Shown here: piece after piece, positions 28,122 to 37,372 of the stretch | Position numbering within the stretch: the first letter of the stretch is position 1 | How the letters are laid out: the number at the start of each line of letters is the position of its first letter | NCBI RefSeq assembly: GCF_004145405.1 | Contig: NZ_SELQ01000006.1 | Location: forward strand, 1 to 64,000 | Direction: 5' to 3' | Source of the DNA: Salipiger sp. IMCC34102 | GTDB taxonomy: Bacteria > Pseudomonadota > Alphaproteobacteria > Rhodobacterales > Rhodobacteraceae | Length of the DNA stretch: 64,000 nucleotides | Position numbers and translations under genes: made by a program | Notes under the pieces: model-generated | Database searches by the model: none | What the model was told of the DNA's origin: nothing | Seen by the model: the letters and a program-made list of their open reading frames with translations, nothing else

Positions 28122-30089
28122 TCATTCCGCGGCCTCCATCCGGCGGCCTTCGACCGGAACCACCTTGGCGTCCCGGATATCGAGCGTTGCGCGCAACTTG
28201 CCCTTGCGACCGTCCTCGTAGGTGACTTCGGTCTCGGTATAGATCGTGTCGGACCCGTCGTAGAGCGCGCCCACCAGATCGGCGAACTTGTCGCCGACCA
28301 CGGCACGGCGGACCTTGCGGGTGCGGGTCATCTCTCCATCGTCGGCGTCGAGCTCCTTGTGCAGCACCAGAAAGCGGTGGATCTGGCAGGCGGCAAGCAT
28401 CGGGTCCTCGGCCACGCTTTCGTTGACCGCGTTCACGTGTTCTTCGATCTGGGCCAGCACGCGGGGGTGCTGCGACAGTTCCTGGTAAGAGGAATAGGCG
28501 ATGTTGTTGCGCTCCGCCCAGTTGCCCACGGCGTTGAGGTCGATGTTGATGAAGGCCACGCAGCGATCTCGGCCCGCGCCGAAGACCACCGCTTCGAGGA
28601 TGTTGGGGTAGAACTTCAGCTTGTTCTCGACGTACTTGGGCGCGAACATCTCGCCACCCGACATCTTGCCCACGTCCTTGGCACGGTCGATGATCCGCAG
28701 ATGGCCTGAGCGTTCCTCGATGAAGCCGGCGTCCCCGGTCGCGACCCAGCCCTCAGGGTCCTTTGTCGAGGCGGTGCTGTCCGCATTCTTGTAGTATTCC
28801 ACGAAAGTGCCGGGGGAGCGGTAGAAGACCTCTCCACTGTCGGCGATGCGGATTTCCACCCCTGGCGACGGCACGCCCACGGTGTCGGAGCGGACCTGAC
28901 CGTCGGGTTGCTGGGTGATGAACACGGTCGCCTCGGTCTGACCGTAGAGCTGCTTGAGGTTGATCCCCAGCGAGCGGTAGAAGTCGAAGATTTCCGGCCC
29001 GATCGCCTCACCGGCGGTGTAGCCCACGCGCACGCGGGACAGGCCCAGCGTGTTCTTGAGCGGACCATAGACCAGCAAATCCCCCAACCGGTAGCGCAGT
29101 TGGTCCAATGCACCGACCCGCTCGCCGTCCAGCAACGCGGGGCCTGTGCGGCGGGCGTGCGCCATGAAGTGATCGAACAGCCATTTCTTGACCCGTCCCG
29201 CATCCTCCATCCGGATCATCACGGTTGTCAGCTGACCTTCGAACACCCGCGGCGGCGCGAAGAAATAGGTCGGACCGATCTCGCGCAGGTCGGTCAGCAT
29301 CGTGTCGGGGCTTTCGGGGCAGTTCACGCAGAACCCCGTCCACATCGCCTGCCCGATGGAAAAGATGAAATCGCCGACCCAGGCCATCGGCAGATAGGCC
29401 AGCACCTCGTCGCCCGCGCGCAGGTCGTCGAATTCGGCGGTGCTCTTCGAGGTGGCGATCACGTTGTAATTCGACAGGACCACGCCCTTGGGCCGACCCG
29501 TGGTGCCCGAGGTGTAGAGCATGACGCATGTGCTCTCGAGCGTGAGGGCCTGGGTGCGCGCCTCCATCTCGGCACGGGTATTGCTGGCCCGACCTTTGGC
29601 CTGCACATCTGCAAGGCTCGACATCGCGGTGTGGTCGTAGCGACGCAACCCGCGCGGATCGACGTAGATCACATGGTGAAGGGCAGCCCCGTCAGCTTGC
29701 GCGTCGATCAGCTTGTCGACCATCTCTTGGTCGCCCGCGACGGCGAACCGCGCGCCGGAATGCTCGAGCGCGTAGGCGATCTCCTCGACCGCGGCATCCT
29801 GGTAGAGCGGGACGGGAATGCACCCGATCTTCTGCGCCGCCACCATCGCCCAGTAAAGCGCCGGACGGTTGCGACCGGTGATTGCAACATGATCCCCGCG
29901 GTCGGCGCCGAGGGCCAGAAGCCCCATGGCCAAGGCATCGATTTCATCGGCAGCTTCGGCCCAGCTCCAGCTTTGCCAGATACCGAATTCCTTCTCGCGG
30001 TAGGCGGGTTTCGCCGCGTGCCGCGCCACGTTGCGTGCCAGCAGATGCGGCACGGATCGCACATCGTCGCCCAGGGCGATCGCCGTCAT
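28122..30089 (-). CDS. AMP-dependent acyl-CoA synthetase, long-chain/FadD-like
   Basis: Adenylate-forming enzyme that activates a carboxylic acid with ATP and CoA. The 655-residue product has the P-loop YTSGTTGRPKGVV near residue 190, YGQTEA (A5 motif), GWVATGDAGFIEE (A7), and DRAKDVGKMSGGEMFAPKYVE (A8). The usual catalytic lysine region near the C-terminus reads MTRTRKVRR. Length and insertions fit the long-chain (FadD/FAA1-like) branch. A GGGAGGGG site precedes the ATG. It is the first gene of the Liv-type operon, which ends with a second ligase (PaaK-like). Confidence 0.88.
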   Translation of the reverse strand: MTAIALGDDVRSVPHLLARNVARHAAKPAYREKEFGIWQSWSWAEAADEIDALAMGLLALGADRGDHVAITGRNRPALYWAMVAAQKIGCIPVPLYQDAAVEEIAYALEHSGARFAVAGDQEMVDKLIDAQADGAALHHVIYVDPRGLRRYDHTAMSSLADVQAKGRASNTRAEMEARTQALTLESTCVMLYTSGTTGRPKGVVLSNYNVIATSKSTAEFDDLRAGDEVLAYLPMAWVGDFIFSIGQAMWTGFCVNCPESPDTMLTDLREIGPTYFFAPPRVFEGQLTTVMIRMEDAGRVKKWLFDHFMAHARRTGPALLDGERVGALDQLRYRLGDLLVYGPLKNTLGLSRVRVGYTAGEAIGPEIFDFYRSLGINLKQLYGQTEATVFITQQPDGQVRSDTVGVPSPGVEIRIADSGEVFYRSPGTFVEYYKNADSTASTKDPEGWVATGDAGFIEERSGHLRIIDRAKDVGKMSGGEMFAPKYVENKLKFYPNILEAVVFGAGRDRCVAFINIDLNAVGNWAERNNIAYSSYQELSQHPRVLAQIEEHVNAVNESVAEDPMLAACQIHRFLVLHKELDADDGEMTRTRKVRRAVVGDKFADLVGALYDGSDTIYTETEVTYEDGRKGKLRATLDIRDAKVVPVEGRRMEAAE

Positions 30090-30214
30090 GCAAGAACCCC
30101 TCCCAAGGTCCGGCCGCGCGGGCCGTCATGGGCCGAAACCGGCCCATTGCCGGATCATGATGGCGGGAACTCCCTCGACGGGTCAAACTTTTTCTCGTGG
30201 CCTGCGACAACGAC

Positions 30215-30241
30215 AAAGGGCGACCGCTTGCGCGACCGCCC
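30215..30241 (-). terminator. Probable terminator of the DUF481-type gene
   Basis: On the minus strand, a 10-bp stem (30232-30241 with 30218-30227, two central G-T pairs) closes a GCAA tetraloop and is followed by TTTGTCG. It lies 40 bases after the stop codon. Confidence 0.5.
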
Positions 30242-30280
30242 CTGCTTCACTGACGTGATCGGGAATGCAATCCGAGGATA

Positions 30281-31120
30281 TCAGTTGAAGTTGTAGACGA
30301 CCGACACGCCCAGCGTGTTGTCCGCATCGGAGAAGCTGTCGTCAGAATCGTCGTTGTAGATCGTGGTCAGCGACGTGCGCAGCGACAGGTCGCTGGTCAT
30401 CGCGACGTTCAGCGCCAGCTCGTTCTGCACCTGGGTGCCGATGTCCGAGAAGATCACGTCCGTGTCGTTGGTGACGTAGGACAGGTCCGACAGCGACCGG
30501 TAGTAGTTCGAGGACACGGAGCCTGCGACTTCATCGATCGTGGTGCCGTCGACCTGCTCGGCGTAACGGTAGCCGGGGCCAGCCTGGATGGACCACTGGT
30601 TGATGCCGTCGTTCAGAACCCGGTAGCCCAGGCCCACGCCGACGAAGACGTCCGTCTCGTAGCTCTCGGGCAGTTCTGCCGCACGATCGAGAACCGCATC
30701 CAGCTTGCCGTAGGCGAAGTAGGCGGGGGTCAGATCGCGGCGGTAGTCGGCGCCCATCAGCAGGCGGTTCGTCAGCTCGTCGCCGTCGTCGTCCGCGTAG
30801 TCGTACTTGGCCGACACGTCGATGCCGTTCACGCCGTCGAAGGTGCCGTAACGCAGGCCGACGCCGACGTTGGAGGTGTCACCTTCGTCGGTGCTGGAAC
30901 CGGTGGCGCGCAGGGCGACCGAACCATAGGTGCCGATGACGCGGCCTTCGTTGCCGAAGCGGCCGATGTCACGCTCGGCATCCTCGGCGATCTGCTCCTG
31001 CAGGTCGTCGACGGCGTCGTTGGCGGCGTCTTCGTTCTGGAACACGGTGGTCTGGGCAGCAGCAGCACCGGCGATCATCGAGGCAGCGGCAGCGGCGACG
31101 AAGAGGTTCAGTTTTTTCAT
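30281..31120 (-). CDS. DUF481-type outer-membrane beta-barrel protein
   Basis: The 279-residue product from 31120 has a signal peptide (MKKLNLFVAAAAASMIAGAAAAQ) and a short helical acidic segment (NEDAANDAVDDLQEQIAED). It then has alternating beta-strand pattern ending in VSVVYNFN, the terminal aromatic typical of outer-membrane barrels. This resembles the DUF481/YdiY salt-induced barrel family. The start has AAAGGACA upstream; an ATG 15 bases earlier (MKGQA) is less likely. It stands alone with its own terminator. The function of the family is unknown; a role in osmotic or envelope homeostasis is only suggested by its relatives. Confidence 0.75.
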   Translation of the reverse strand: MKKLNLFVAAAAASMIAGAAAAQTTVFQNEDAANDAVDDLQEQIAEDAERDIGRFGNEGRVIGTYGSVALRATGSSTDEGDTSNVGVGLRYGTFDGVNGIDVSAKYDYADDDGDELTNRLLMGADYRRDLTPAYFAYGKLDAVLDRAAELPESYETDVFVGVGLGYRVLNDGINQWSIQAGPGYRYAEQVDGTTIDEVAGSVSSNYYRSLSDLSYVTNDTDVIFSDIGTQVQNELALNVAMTSDLSLRTSLTTIYNDDSDDSFSDADNTLGVSVVYNFN

Positions 31121-31358
31121 GGCTTGTCCTTTCATGGCCCGCATCCGGCGGGTGTAAGGGGTAAATGGCAATCTCGGCGGAAAGTTCGAGTGGCGCAGAC
31201 CGGTTTTCCTGCGCCGGGCCCCGTAGTGTAACCGAAATGCGACGCCGCATTGCGGCAAAAACCAAAAGGTTCATCCACTACAATATCTTAACCACCGTCA
31301 CGCGCACGTGAGCCAAAAAATTGAGGGCGTATCGGTATTGTGATGGAACAAGTTTTTC

Positions 31359-34139
31359 CTACTGCGCAGCGATCGTGTCCTGATCCGCCCTCTCCACCCG
31401 CACTGCGGCGTACTTGAACTCCGGAATCTTGCCGTAGGGATCGACCGCGGGGTTGGTCAGGATGTTGGCCGCCGCCTCGACATAGGCGAACGGCAGGAAG
31501 ACCATGTCGCGCGCCACGGCCCGGTCGGCCCGGGCCATCAGCGTGACGTTCCCCCGCCGCGTGATCAGCCGCACGGCACCTCCCGGCTCCACGCCGAGAT
31601 CGCGCAGCGTATGCGGGTGCATCGAGCAATTCGCCTGCGGCTCCACCGCGTCCAGCACGCTGGCCCGGCGGGTCATCGAACCGGTGTGCCAATGTTCGAG
31701 CTGACGGCCCGTGGTCAGCACGAGCGGATATTCCGCATCCGGTGTCTCGTCGGGGGCGATGACCTCGGCGGGCGTGAACTTGGCGCGCCCGCTGCTGCGC
31801 GGGAACCCATCCGAGAACATGATCGAATCCCCGGGCACATCGGGACCCTTCACGGGATAGGTGACGGCCTCGCGCTCCAGACGCTCCCAGGTGATGTGAT
31901 CGAAAGAGGCCATGACGCGCGTCATCTCGGTAAAGACGTCGCGGGGGTGCTCGTAGGTCCAGTTCAGGCCGATGCGCTGGCCCAGATCGATCAGGATCGC
32001 CCAATCCTCGCGCGCCTCGCCCGGCGGTGCGACCGCGGGGCGTCCCATCTGGACCTGCCGGTTGGTGTTGGTGACGGTGCCGGTCTTCTCGGCGAAGGCC
32101 GAGGCGGGCAGGATCACGTCGGCGTAGTTCGCCGTCTCCGTCAGGAAGATGTCCTGCACCACCAGATGCTCGAGCTTCGCCAGTGCCCCTCGTGCGTGAT
32201 CGAGGTCGGGGTCCGACATCGCCGGGTTCTCGCCCTGGATGAACATGCCCTTGATCTTGCCCGCGTGCACGGCCTCGAGGATCTCGGTCACGGTCAGGCC
32301 CCGTTCGGGGTTGATGCGGTCGTTGCCCCAGACTTCCTGGAAGCTGAAGCGGATGTCCTCTTCGGTGACCGACTGGTAGTCGGGCAGATACATCGGGATC
32401 AGGCCCGCGTCGGAGGCGCCCTGCACGTTGTTCTGGCCCCGCAGCGGGTGCAGCCCGGTGCCCGGTCGTCCGATCTGGCCGGTCATCAGCGCGAGACTGA
32501 TGAGGCAGCGCGAGTTGTCGGTGCCGTAGGTGTGCTGGCTGACGCCCATGCCCCAGAAGATCATCGCAGCTTGCGCCCCGGCGAAGGTGCGGGCGACGTC
32601 GCGCAGGGTGTCCGCGTCGATGCCGCAGACCTCCGCCATCTTCTCGGGCGTGAAACGGCGCAGGTGTTCGCGCTCGTTGTCCCAGTTCTCGGTATAGCCG
32701 TCGATGTACTGCTGGTCGTAGAGGCCCTCCTCCACGATCACGTTGCAGATCGCGTTGAGCATCGCCACGTCGGTGCCCGGCTTGAACTGCAGCATGTGGC
32801 TGGCATGCCGCGACAGGGCCTGGCCCCGGGGGTCCATGACGATCAGCTTGCCGCCGCGCTTGGCGAACTGCTTGAAGTAGGTCGCGGCGACGGGGTGGTT
32901 CTCGATCGGGTTGGCACCGATGATGATGGCGACGTCCGCGTTCTCGATCTCGTTGAAGGTCGCGGTGACGGCGCCGGAGCCCACGTTTTCCATCAAGGCG
33001 GCGACGGAACTTGCATGGCACAGACGGGTGCAGTGATCCACGTTGTTGTGGCCGAACCCTTCGCGGATCAGCTTCTGGAAGAGATAGGCTTCCTCGTTCG
33101 TGCACTTGGCCGAACCGAAGCCCGCGATCCGCTCGCCGCCTTCGGAGTCGCGCAGCCGGGTCAGACCCTTCGCCGCGACCTCCATCGCCTCCTCCCAGGA
33201 GGCTTCGCGGAAGACGTCCGCGTAATCGGCGGGATCGACGTTGAGCCCCTTGGCGGGCGCATCGTCACGCCGAATGAGCGGCTTGGTGAGGCGATGCGGA
33301 TGCTCGATGTAATCGAACCCGAAGCGGCCCTTCACGCAGAGGCGATTTTCATTCGCGGGGCCGTCGATGCCGTCGACGTATTTGATCTTGCCGTCCTTGA
33401 CCTTGAGGCTGATCTGGCAGCCCACGCCGCAGAAGGGGCAGACGCTGGCAACCTCCTCGTCGAAATCCTTGCTGTCGCCGACCTGCTCCGCATCCAGCAC
33501 GCTGGCTTCCATCAGGGCACCCGTTGGACAGGCTTGCACGCATTCGCCACAGGCGACACAGGTCGAGGCCCCCATCGGATCATCGAGGTCGAAGACCGGG
33601 TAGGCATCGTGACCGCGGTAGGCCATGCCGATCACGTCGTTGACCTGGACTTCGCGGCAGGCGCGGACGCACAGGTTGCACTGGATACAGGCATCGAGAT
33701 TCACGCGCATCGCCACGTGGCTGTCGTCGAGCAGCGGAACATGATCCGCCTGCTTGGCCGGAAAGCGGGAGGTCGTGACCCCCGTCAGATCGGCCATCTC
33801 GCGCATGTGGCTCGACTTGTCGTGGGCGCGGTCTTCCTCCGGGTGATCCGCGACGAGCAGTTCCATGACCATCTTGCGGGCCTGGCGTTCGCGCGGCTGG
33901 TCGGTGGTGACGACCATCCCCGGGGTGGGCGTGCGCAGGCAGGAGGCGACGAGGTTCCGCTCCCCTTCCACCGCGACCATGCAGGCGCGGCAATTGCCGT
34001 CAGGCCGGTAGGAGGCCGCGTCCTTGAAGCATAGATGCGGGATCACGAGCCCGCGCCCATGCGCGACCTCCCAGATGGTCTGGCCGGGGGCGGCGTCGAC
34101 AGACTGACCGTCGAGGGTGAAGGTGATCGTGTCGGACAT
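31359..34139 (-). CDS. fdsA: Formate dehydrogenase alpha subunit (Mo/W-pterin), solitary
   Basis: Large catalytic subunit of a cytoplasmic formate dehydrogenase, oxidising formate to CO2. The 926-residue product has an N-terminal [2Fe-2S] domain (cysteines at about 37, 50, 53, 67), two ferredoxin-type [4Fe-4S] motifs (CIQCNLCVRAC and CVACGECVQACP), a further [4Fe-4S] motif CPFCGVGC and the molybdopterin domain. The active-site cysteine is in DHCTRLCHASS near residue 380 (Cys, not selenocysteine), as in FdsA of Rhodobacter capsulatus. The C-terminal molydopterin-dinucleotide domain is complete. The usual fdsG, fdsB, fdsC and fdsD genes are not adjacent; yaaA lies upstream. Confidence 0.88.
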   Translation of the reverse strand: MSDTITFTLDGQSVDAAPGQTIWEVAHGRGLVIPHLCFKDAASYRPDGNCRACMVAVEGERNLVASCLRTPTPGMVVTTDQPRERQARKMVMELLVADHPEEDRAHDKSSHMREMADLTGVTTSRFPAKQADHVPLLDDSHVAMRVNLDACIQCNLCVRACREVQVNDVIGMAYRGHDAYPVFDLDDPMGASTCVACGECVQACPTGALMEASVLDAEQVGDSKDFDEEVASVCPFCGVGCQISLKVKDGKIKYVDGIDGPANENRLCVKGRFGFDYIEHPHRLTKPLIRRDDAPAKGLNVDPADYADVFREASWEEAMEVAAKGLTRLRDSEGGERIAGFGSAKCTNEEAYLFQKLIREGFGHNNVDHCTRLCHASSVAALMENVGSGAVTATFNEIENADVAIIIGANPIENHPVAATYFKQFAKRGGKLIVMDPRGQALSRHASHMLQFKPGTDVAMLNAICNVIVEEGLYDQQYIDGYTENWDNEREHLRRFTPEKMAEVCGIDADTLRDVARTFAGAQAAMIFWGMGVSQHTYGTDNSRCLISLALMTGQIGRPGTGLHPLRGQNNVQGASDAGLIPMYLPDYQSVTEEDIRFSFQEVWGNDRINPERGLTVTEILEAVHAGKIKGMFIQGENPAMSDPDLDHARGALAKLEHLVVQDIFLTETANYADVILPASAFAEKTGTVTNTNRQVQMGRPAVAPPGEAREDWAILIDLGQRIGLNWTYEHPRDVFTEMTRVMASFDHITWERLEREAVTYPVKGPDVPGDSIMFSDGFPRSSGRAKFTPAEVIAPDETPDAEYPLVLTTGRQLEHWHTGSMTRRASVLDAVEPQANCSMHPHTLRDLGVEPGGAVRLITRRGNVTLMARADRAVARDMVFLPFAYVEAAANILTNPAVDPYGKIPEFKYAAVRVERADQDTIAAQ

Positions 34140-34218
34140 GCTGCGGCCTCCCGGTGGTGTCGACCGCAACCTAGCGTCCGGCGCCGTCCGCGTCACGCCG
34201 CCAAAACGTCGGGACGGC

Positions 34219-34995
34219 TCACGATTGCGACGGGTAGGGGCGCAGGAAGGTCGGCTGGTCCGGCTCCGACAGGTCGGGCGCGAAGGCATAGCCGCCGGTG
34301 GTGAACACGGCCAGCTCTTCGGGGTCGGAAAGGCGGTGCGTGACGATGAACCGGGCCATGGCGCCCCGTGCCCGTTTGGCGAAGAAGGACACCATGCGCG
34401 GGCGGTCGTCCTTCACCTCCAGGAACCGGGGGGTAACGACGCGCAGTTTCAAGGCCGGCCGGTCCACGGCAGAGAAATATTCCTGGCTGGCGCAATTGAT
34501 CAGCGTGTCGGTGCCGAGGTCCCCGGCCTGCCGGTTCAGCGCCTTCGCTAGAGTATCGCCCCAATAGTCGGTCAGCGTCTTTCCGCGCCGGGTCTTGAGG
34601 CGGCTGCCCATCTCCAGCCGGTAGGGCTGGATCGCGTCGCAGGGCCGCAATATCCCGTAGAGCCCCGAGAGGATGCACAGATGATCCTGCGCGTAGGCCA
34701 AATCGTCGGGCTCGAGCGTACGCGCCTCGAGCCCCTTGTAGGTATCCCCGTCGAAGGCGAAGGCGGCGGGACGCGTGGCCTCGGGGTCCGGATCCTCGGC
34801 AAAGTCACGAAACCGATCGCGGTTCAGCCGCGCCAGGTCGTCGGAAAGGCCCATCAGCCCCTTGAGGTCAGCCAAGGTCTGACCCCGCATGGTCTTTGCC
34901 AGCCGGATGGCGTCGGCCTTGAAGGCCGGTTCGGTCATCCGGATATCGACGGGGCTCAGGTCGAGCGACTTGGCGGGGGAGATGGTGACGAGCAT
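34219..34995 (-). CDS. yaaA: Peroxide-stress protein YaaA (DUF328)
   Basis: Cytoplasmic DNA-binding/peroxide-stress protein that in E. coli lowers intracellular iron damage during H2O2 stress. The 258-residue product begins MLVTISPAKSLDLSP, the family hallmark, and carries LSGLYGILRPCDAIQPYRLEMG and TTGGYAFAPDLSEPDQPTFLR. The length is typical. The start at 34995 has a GGAGG site. It is followed after 79 bases by the formate dehydrogenase gene on the same strand, an unusual neighbour. Confidence 0.92.
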   Translation of the reverse strand: MLVTISPAKSLDLSPVDIRMTEPAFKADAIRLAKTMRGQTLADLKGLMGLSDDLARLNRDRFRDFAEDPDPEATRPAAFAFDGDTYKGLEARTLEPDDLAYAQDHLCILSGLYGILRPCDAIQPYRLEMGSRLKTRRGKTLTDYWGDTLAKALNRQAGDLGTDTLINCASQEYFSAVDRPALKLRVVTPRFLEVKDDRPRMVSFFAKRARGAMARFIVTHRLSDPEELAVFTTGGYAFAPDLSEPDQPTFLRPYPSQS

Positions 34996-35095
34996 GGGGC
35001 CTCCAATTAGGTCATTTGTCTCTAACGCAGACCGGACGGACGAGCCAGCATGCGGAGAGGTTACACGAAGCTTCAAAGTGTTCCGCGGCTGGAGG

Positions 35096-35138
35096 GTGCG
35101 GGAGCCTCCGGCGGGAGTTTACCTGGCCAGATGAAGCC
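35096..35138 (+). repeat. Dispersed Rhodobacteraceae-type intergenic repeat, copy 3
   Basis: It starts GTGCGGGAGCCTCCGGCGGG, then AGTTTACCTGGCCAGATGAAGCC. The first 20 bases are identical to copy 4 (37281-37301, minus strand). It lies at the downstream end of recQ, so recQ is bracketed by two copies in inverted orientation. Confidence 0.65.
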
Positions 35139-35153
35139 GCGCGAAACGGTGCC

Positions 35154-37187
35154 TCATGAAGCGTTCAGAACCGCGAGGAATGCATCCGAAAATCGTTCGG
35201 CATGGCGCGGTCCGAGGATGCGTTCGACCGCGGCCGCGTCGGCGTCACGCAGTTTCGCCACCTTGGCAAGCTGGGCGGCGGTGCAAGACATGGGCTTGTC
35301 GGTGCCGATCGGGCCGCGCGCCAGGTCGGCCTGTACCGCCATCAGGCGATCGTAGACTTCCCCTTCCGAGCGGCCCGCCAGTTTCATCCGGGCGGGGTGA
35401 ACCTCTTCCACGGCCCCTGCGATGACCTCCAAAAAGGCGCGGCCGTACTTTTCGAGCTTGGTAGCCCCGACGCCGCCGATGCGCGCCATCTGGTCAAGCG
35501 TGCTGGGCTTGGTTTCCGCCATCTCCACCAGCGTCTTGTCATTGAAGATGATGTAGGCAGGACCGCCCGCGGCCTCTGCCAAGGCGCGGCGCTTGGCCTT
35601 CAGCGCCGACATCAGCGGCGCGTTTTCCTCTGACACCATCTGCCGCACGGCGGGGCTGAACTTCGCGTTCTGCACCGTGTCGCGTCGCAGGGTGATCTGC
35701 GCCTCGCCCCGCAGGATCGGGCGGGCCGCCTCGGTCATGCGCAGGGCGCCGTGGCGTTCTGGGTCGGGGCGGACGAGGTCGAGGCCCATCATCTGGCGAA
35801 AGATCGCCTGCCACTGGCGTTTGGACCACTCGCGGCCCACGCCGTATGTCGGCAGCGCGTCGTGGCCCCGCTCGCGGATCTTGGCGGTGTCGGCACCCAT
35901 GACGATGTCGATGAGGTGGCCGGCGCCGAAGGATTCATCCGTTCGCAGTGCCGCCGACAAGGCCATGCGCACGGGCGTCGTAGCGTCGAAGGTCTCCGGC
36001 GGGGCGTCGCAAAGGTCGCAGTTGCCGCAGGGCACGGGGTCTTCGCCGAAGTAGCGCAACAGGTTCTGTCGCCGGCAGGCCTGGGCCTCGGCCAGCCCCA
36101 GCAGCGCGTTGAGCCGCCCGTGATCGGCGCTGCGGCGTTCCGGCGGCGCCAGCCCCTCGTCGATCTGGGTCCGCCTGAAGCGCACGTCGTCGGCCCCGTA
36201 GAGCGTCAGGGTCTCGGCGGGCGCGCCGTCGCGGCCCGCGCGCCCGATTTCCTGGTAATAGCTCTCGATGGATTTCGGCAGGTCGGCGTGGGCGACCCAG
36301 CGGATGTCGGGCTTGTCGATCCCCATGCCGAAGGCGATCGTGGCGCAGACGATCAGCCCGTCCTCTTGCTGGAAACGGCGCTCGATGTCGCGGCGCGCCT
36401 CGGCCTCCATTCCGCCGTGGTAGGCACAGGCCGAATGGCCTGCCTGCCCAAGGGCCTGCGCAAGGGTTTGCGTCTTCGCACGCGTCCCGCAGTAGACGAT
36501 GCCGGACTGGCCCTTGCGCTCTTTCGCGAAGCTCAGGATCTGGCTGCGCGGACTGTCCTTGACGGCGAAGGCGAGGTGGATGTTGGGCCGGTCGAAACCG
36601 CGAAGAAAGGTTTCGGGCTGCACGCCGTCGAAGAGCTTCTCGACGATCTCCGCCCGCGTCTCGGCGTCGGCCGTTGCGGTGAATGCGGCCAAAGGCACGT
36701 CCAATGCGCGGCGCAATTCCCCGATCCGCAAGTAGTCCGGGCGGAAATCGTGACCCCACTGGCTGACGCAATGGGCCTCGTCCACGGCGATGAGGCCGAC
36801 GCCCGCCTGTTGCAGCATCCGCTGAGTGCCGTACGAGGCGAGCCGCTCGGGCGCCATGTAGAGCAGCTTCAACGTGCCGTCGGTCAAGCCCGTCCAGACG
36901 GAGTCGGTCTCCTCCTCGGTATTGCCTGAAGTCAAGGCGCCCGCCGCAACCCCGGCCTCGCTCAATCCGCGCACCTGGTCGCGCATCAGCGCGATGAGTG
37001 GAGAGATCACCACCGTCACACCGCCCCGCACCAGCGCGGGCAGTTGGAAACACAAGGACTTGCCGCCCCCCGTCGGCATGATCGCTAGCGTGTTGCGCCC
37101 GGCGGCCACGGCATCGACGATCTCTTCCTGTCCGGGCCGGAACCCGTCGAAACCAAAGACGTCCCGCAGGATCCGTGCCGCGTCCAT
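35154..37187 (-). CDS. recQ: ATP-dependent DNA helicase RecQ
   Basis: 3'-5' superfamily-2 helicase for recombination and replication-fork repair. From 37187 the product is 677 residues, with Walker A TGGGKS (39-44), the DEAH box AVDEAHCVSQWGHDF, the helicase C-terminal segment, a RecQ zinc-binding cysteine set (ACRRQNLLRYFGE then CGNCDLCDAP) and a C-terminal HRDC domain near PSTLDQMARIGGVG. An earlier in-frame ATG (MRQARTMWGTG) would add 11 residues. It is divergent from the phosphatase gene and bracketed by two copies of the dispersed repeat. Confidence 0.95.
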   Translation of the reverse strand: MDAARILRDVFGFDGFRPGQEEIVDAVAAGRNTLAIMPTGGGKSLCFQLPALVRGGVTVVISPLIALMRDQVRGLSEAGVAAGALTSGNTEEETDSVWTGLTDGTLKLLYMAPERLASYGTQRMLQQAGVGLIAVDEAHCVSQWGHDFRPDYLRIGELRRALDVPLAAFTATADAETRAEIVEKLFDGVQPETFLRGFDRPNIHLAFAVKDSPRSQILSFAKERKGQSGIVYCGTRAKTQTLAQALGQAGHSACAYHGGMEAEARRDIERRFQQEDGLIVCATIAFGMGIDKPDIRWVAHADLPKSIESYYQEIGRAGRDGAPAETLTLYGADDVRFRRTQIDEGLAPPERRSADHGRLNALLGLAEAQACRRQNLLRYFGEDPVPCGNCDLCDAPPETFDATTPVRMALSAALRTDESFGAGHLIDIVMGADTAKIRERGHDALPTYGVGREWSKRQWQAIFRQMMGLDLVRPDPERHGALRMTEAARPILRGEAQITLRRDTVQNAKFSPAVRQMVSEENAPLMSALKAKRRALAEAAGGPAYIIFNDKTLVEMAETKPSTLDQMARIGGVGATKLEKYGRAFLEVIAGAVEEVHPARMKLAGRSEGEVYDRLMAVQADLARGPIGTDKPMSCTAAQLAKVAKLRDADAAAVERILGPRHAERFSDAFLAVLNAS

Positions 37188-37261
37188 TCCCGTTCCCCAC
37201 ATCGTGCGAGCCTGTCTCATCCCACATGAAGAATCGGTTAACAAGCGCGCGCGCCCCCTCC

Positions 37262-37301
37262 TCGCTTTTTCGACAGATACGCCCGCCGGAGGCTCCCGCA
37301 C
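37262..37301 (-). repeat. Dispersed Rhodobacteraceae-type intergenic repeat, copy 4
   Basis: On the minus strand it reads GTGCGGGAGCCTCCGGCGGG, then CGTATCTGTCGAAAAAGCG. It lies between divergent recQ and the histidine-phosphatase gene, about 80 bases upstream of recQ. Confidence 0.65.
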
Positions 37302-37372
37302 TCTCTACCCCTCCAGCCGTTGCCAAACCCGGCGCGACCGCCTACCCCCACCCCGACGAAGAGGAGGCCGAG

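Noticed and set aside
31121-31358. Short palindromes between the formate dehydrogenase and DUF481-type genes
   Set aside because: GCCGC-ATT-GCGGC and TCACG-CGCA-CGTGA stems are short, and the T runs are on the wrong side for termination of either gene.
31611-34034. 807-residue open frame on the plus strand
   Set aside because: Antisense to the formate dehydrogenase gene, whose Fe-S motifs prove the coding strand.
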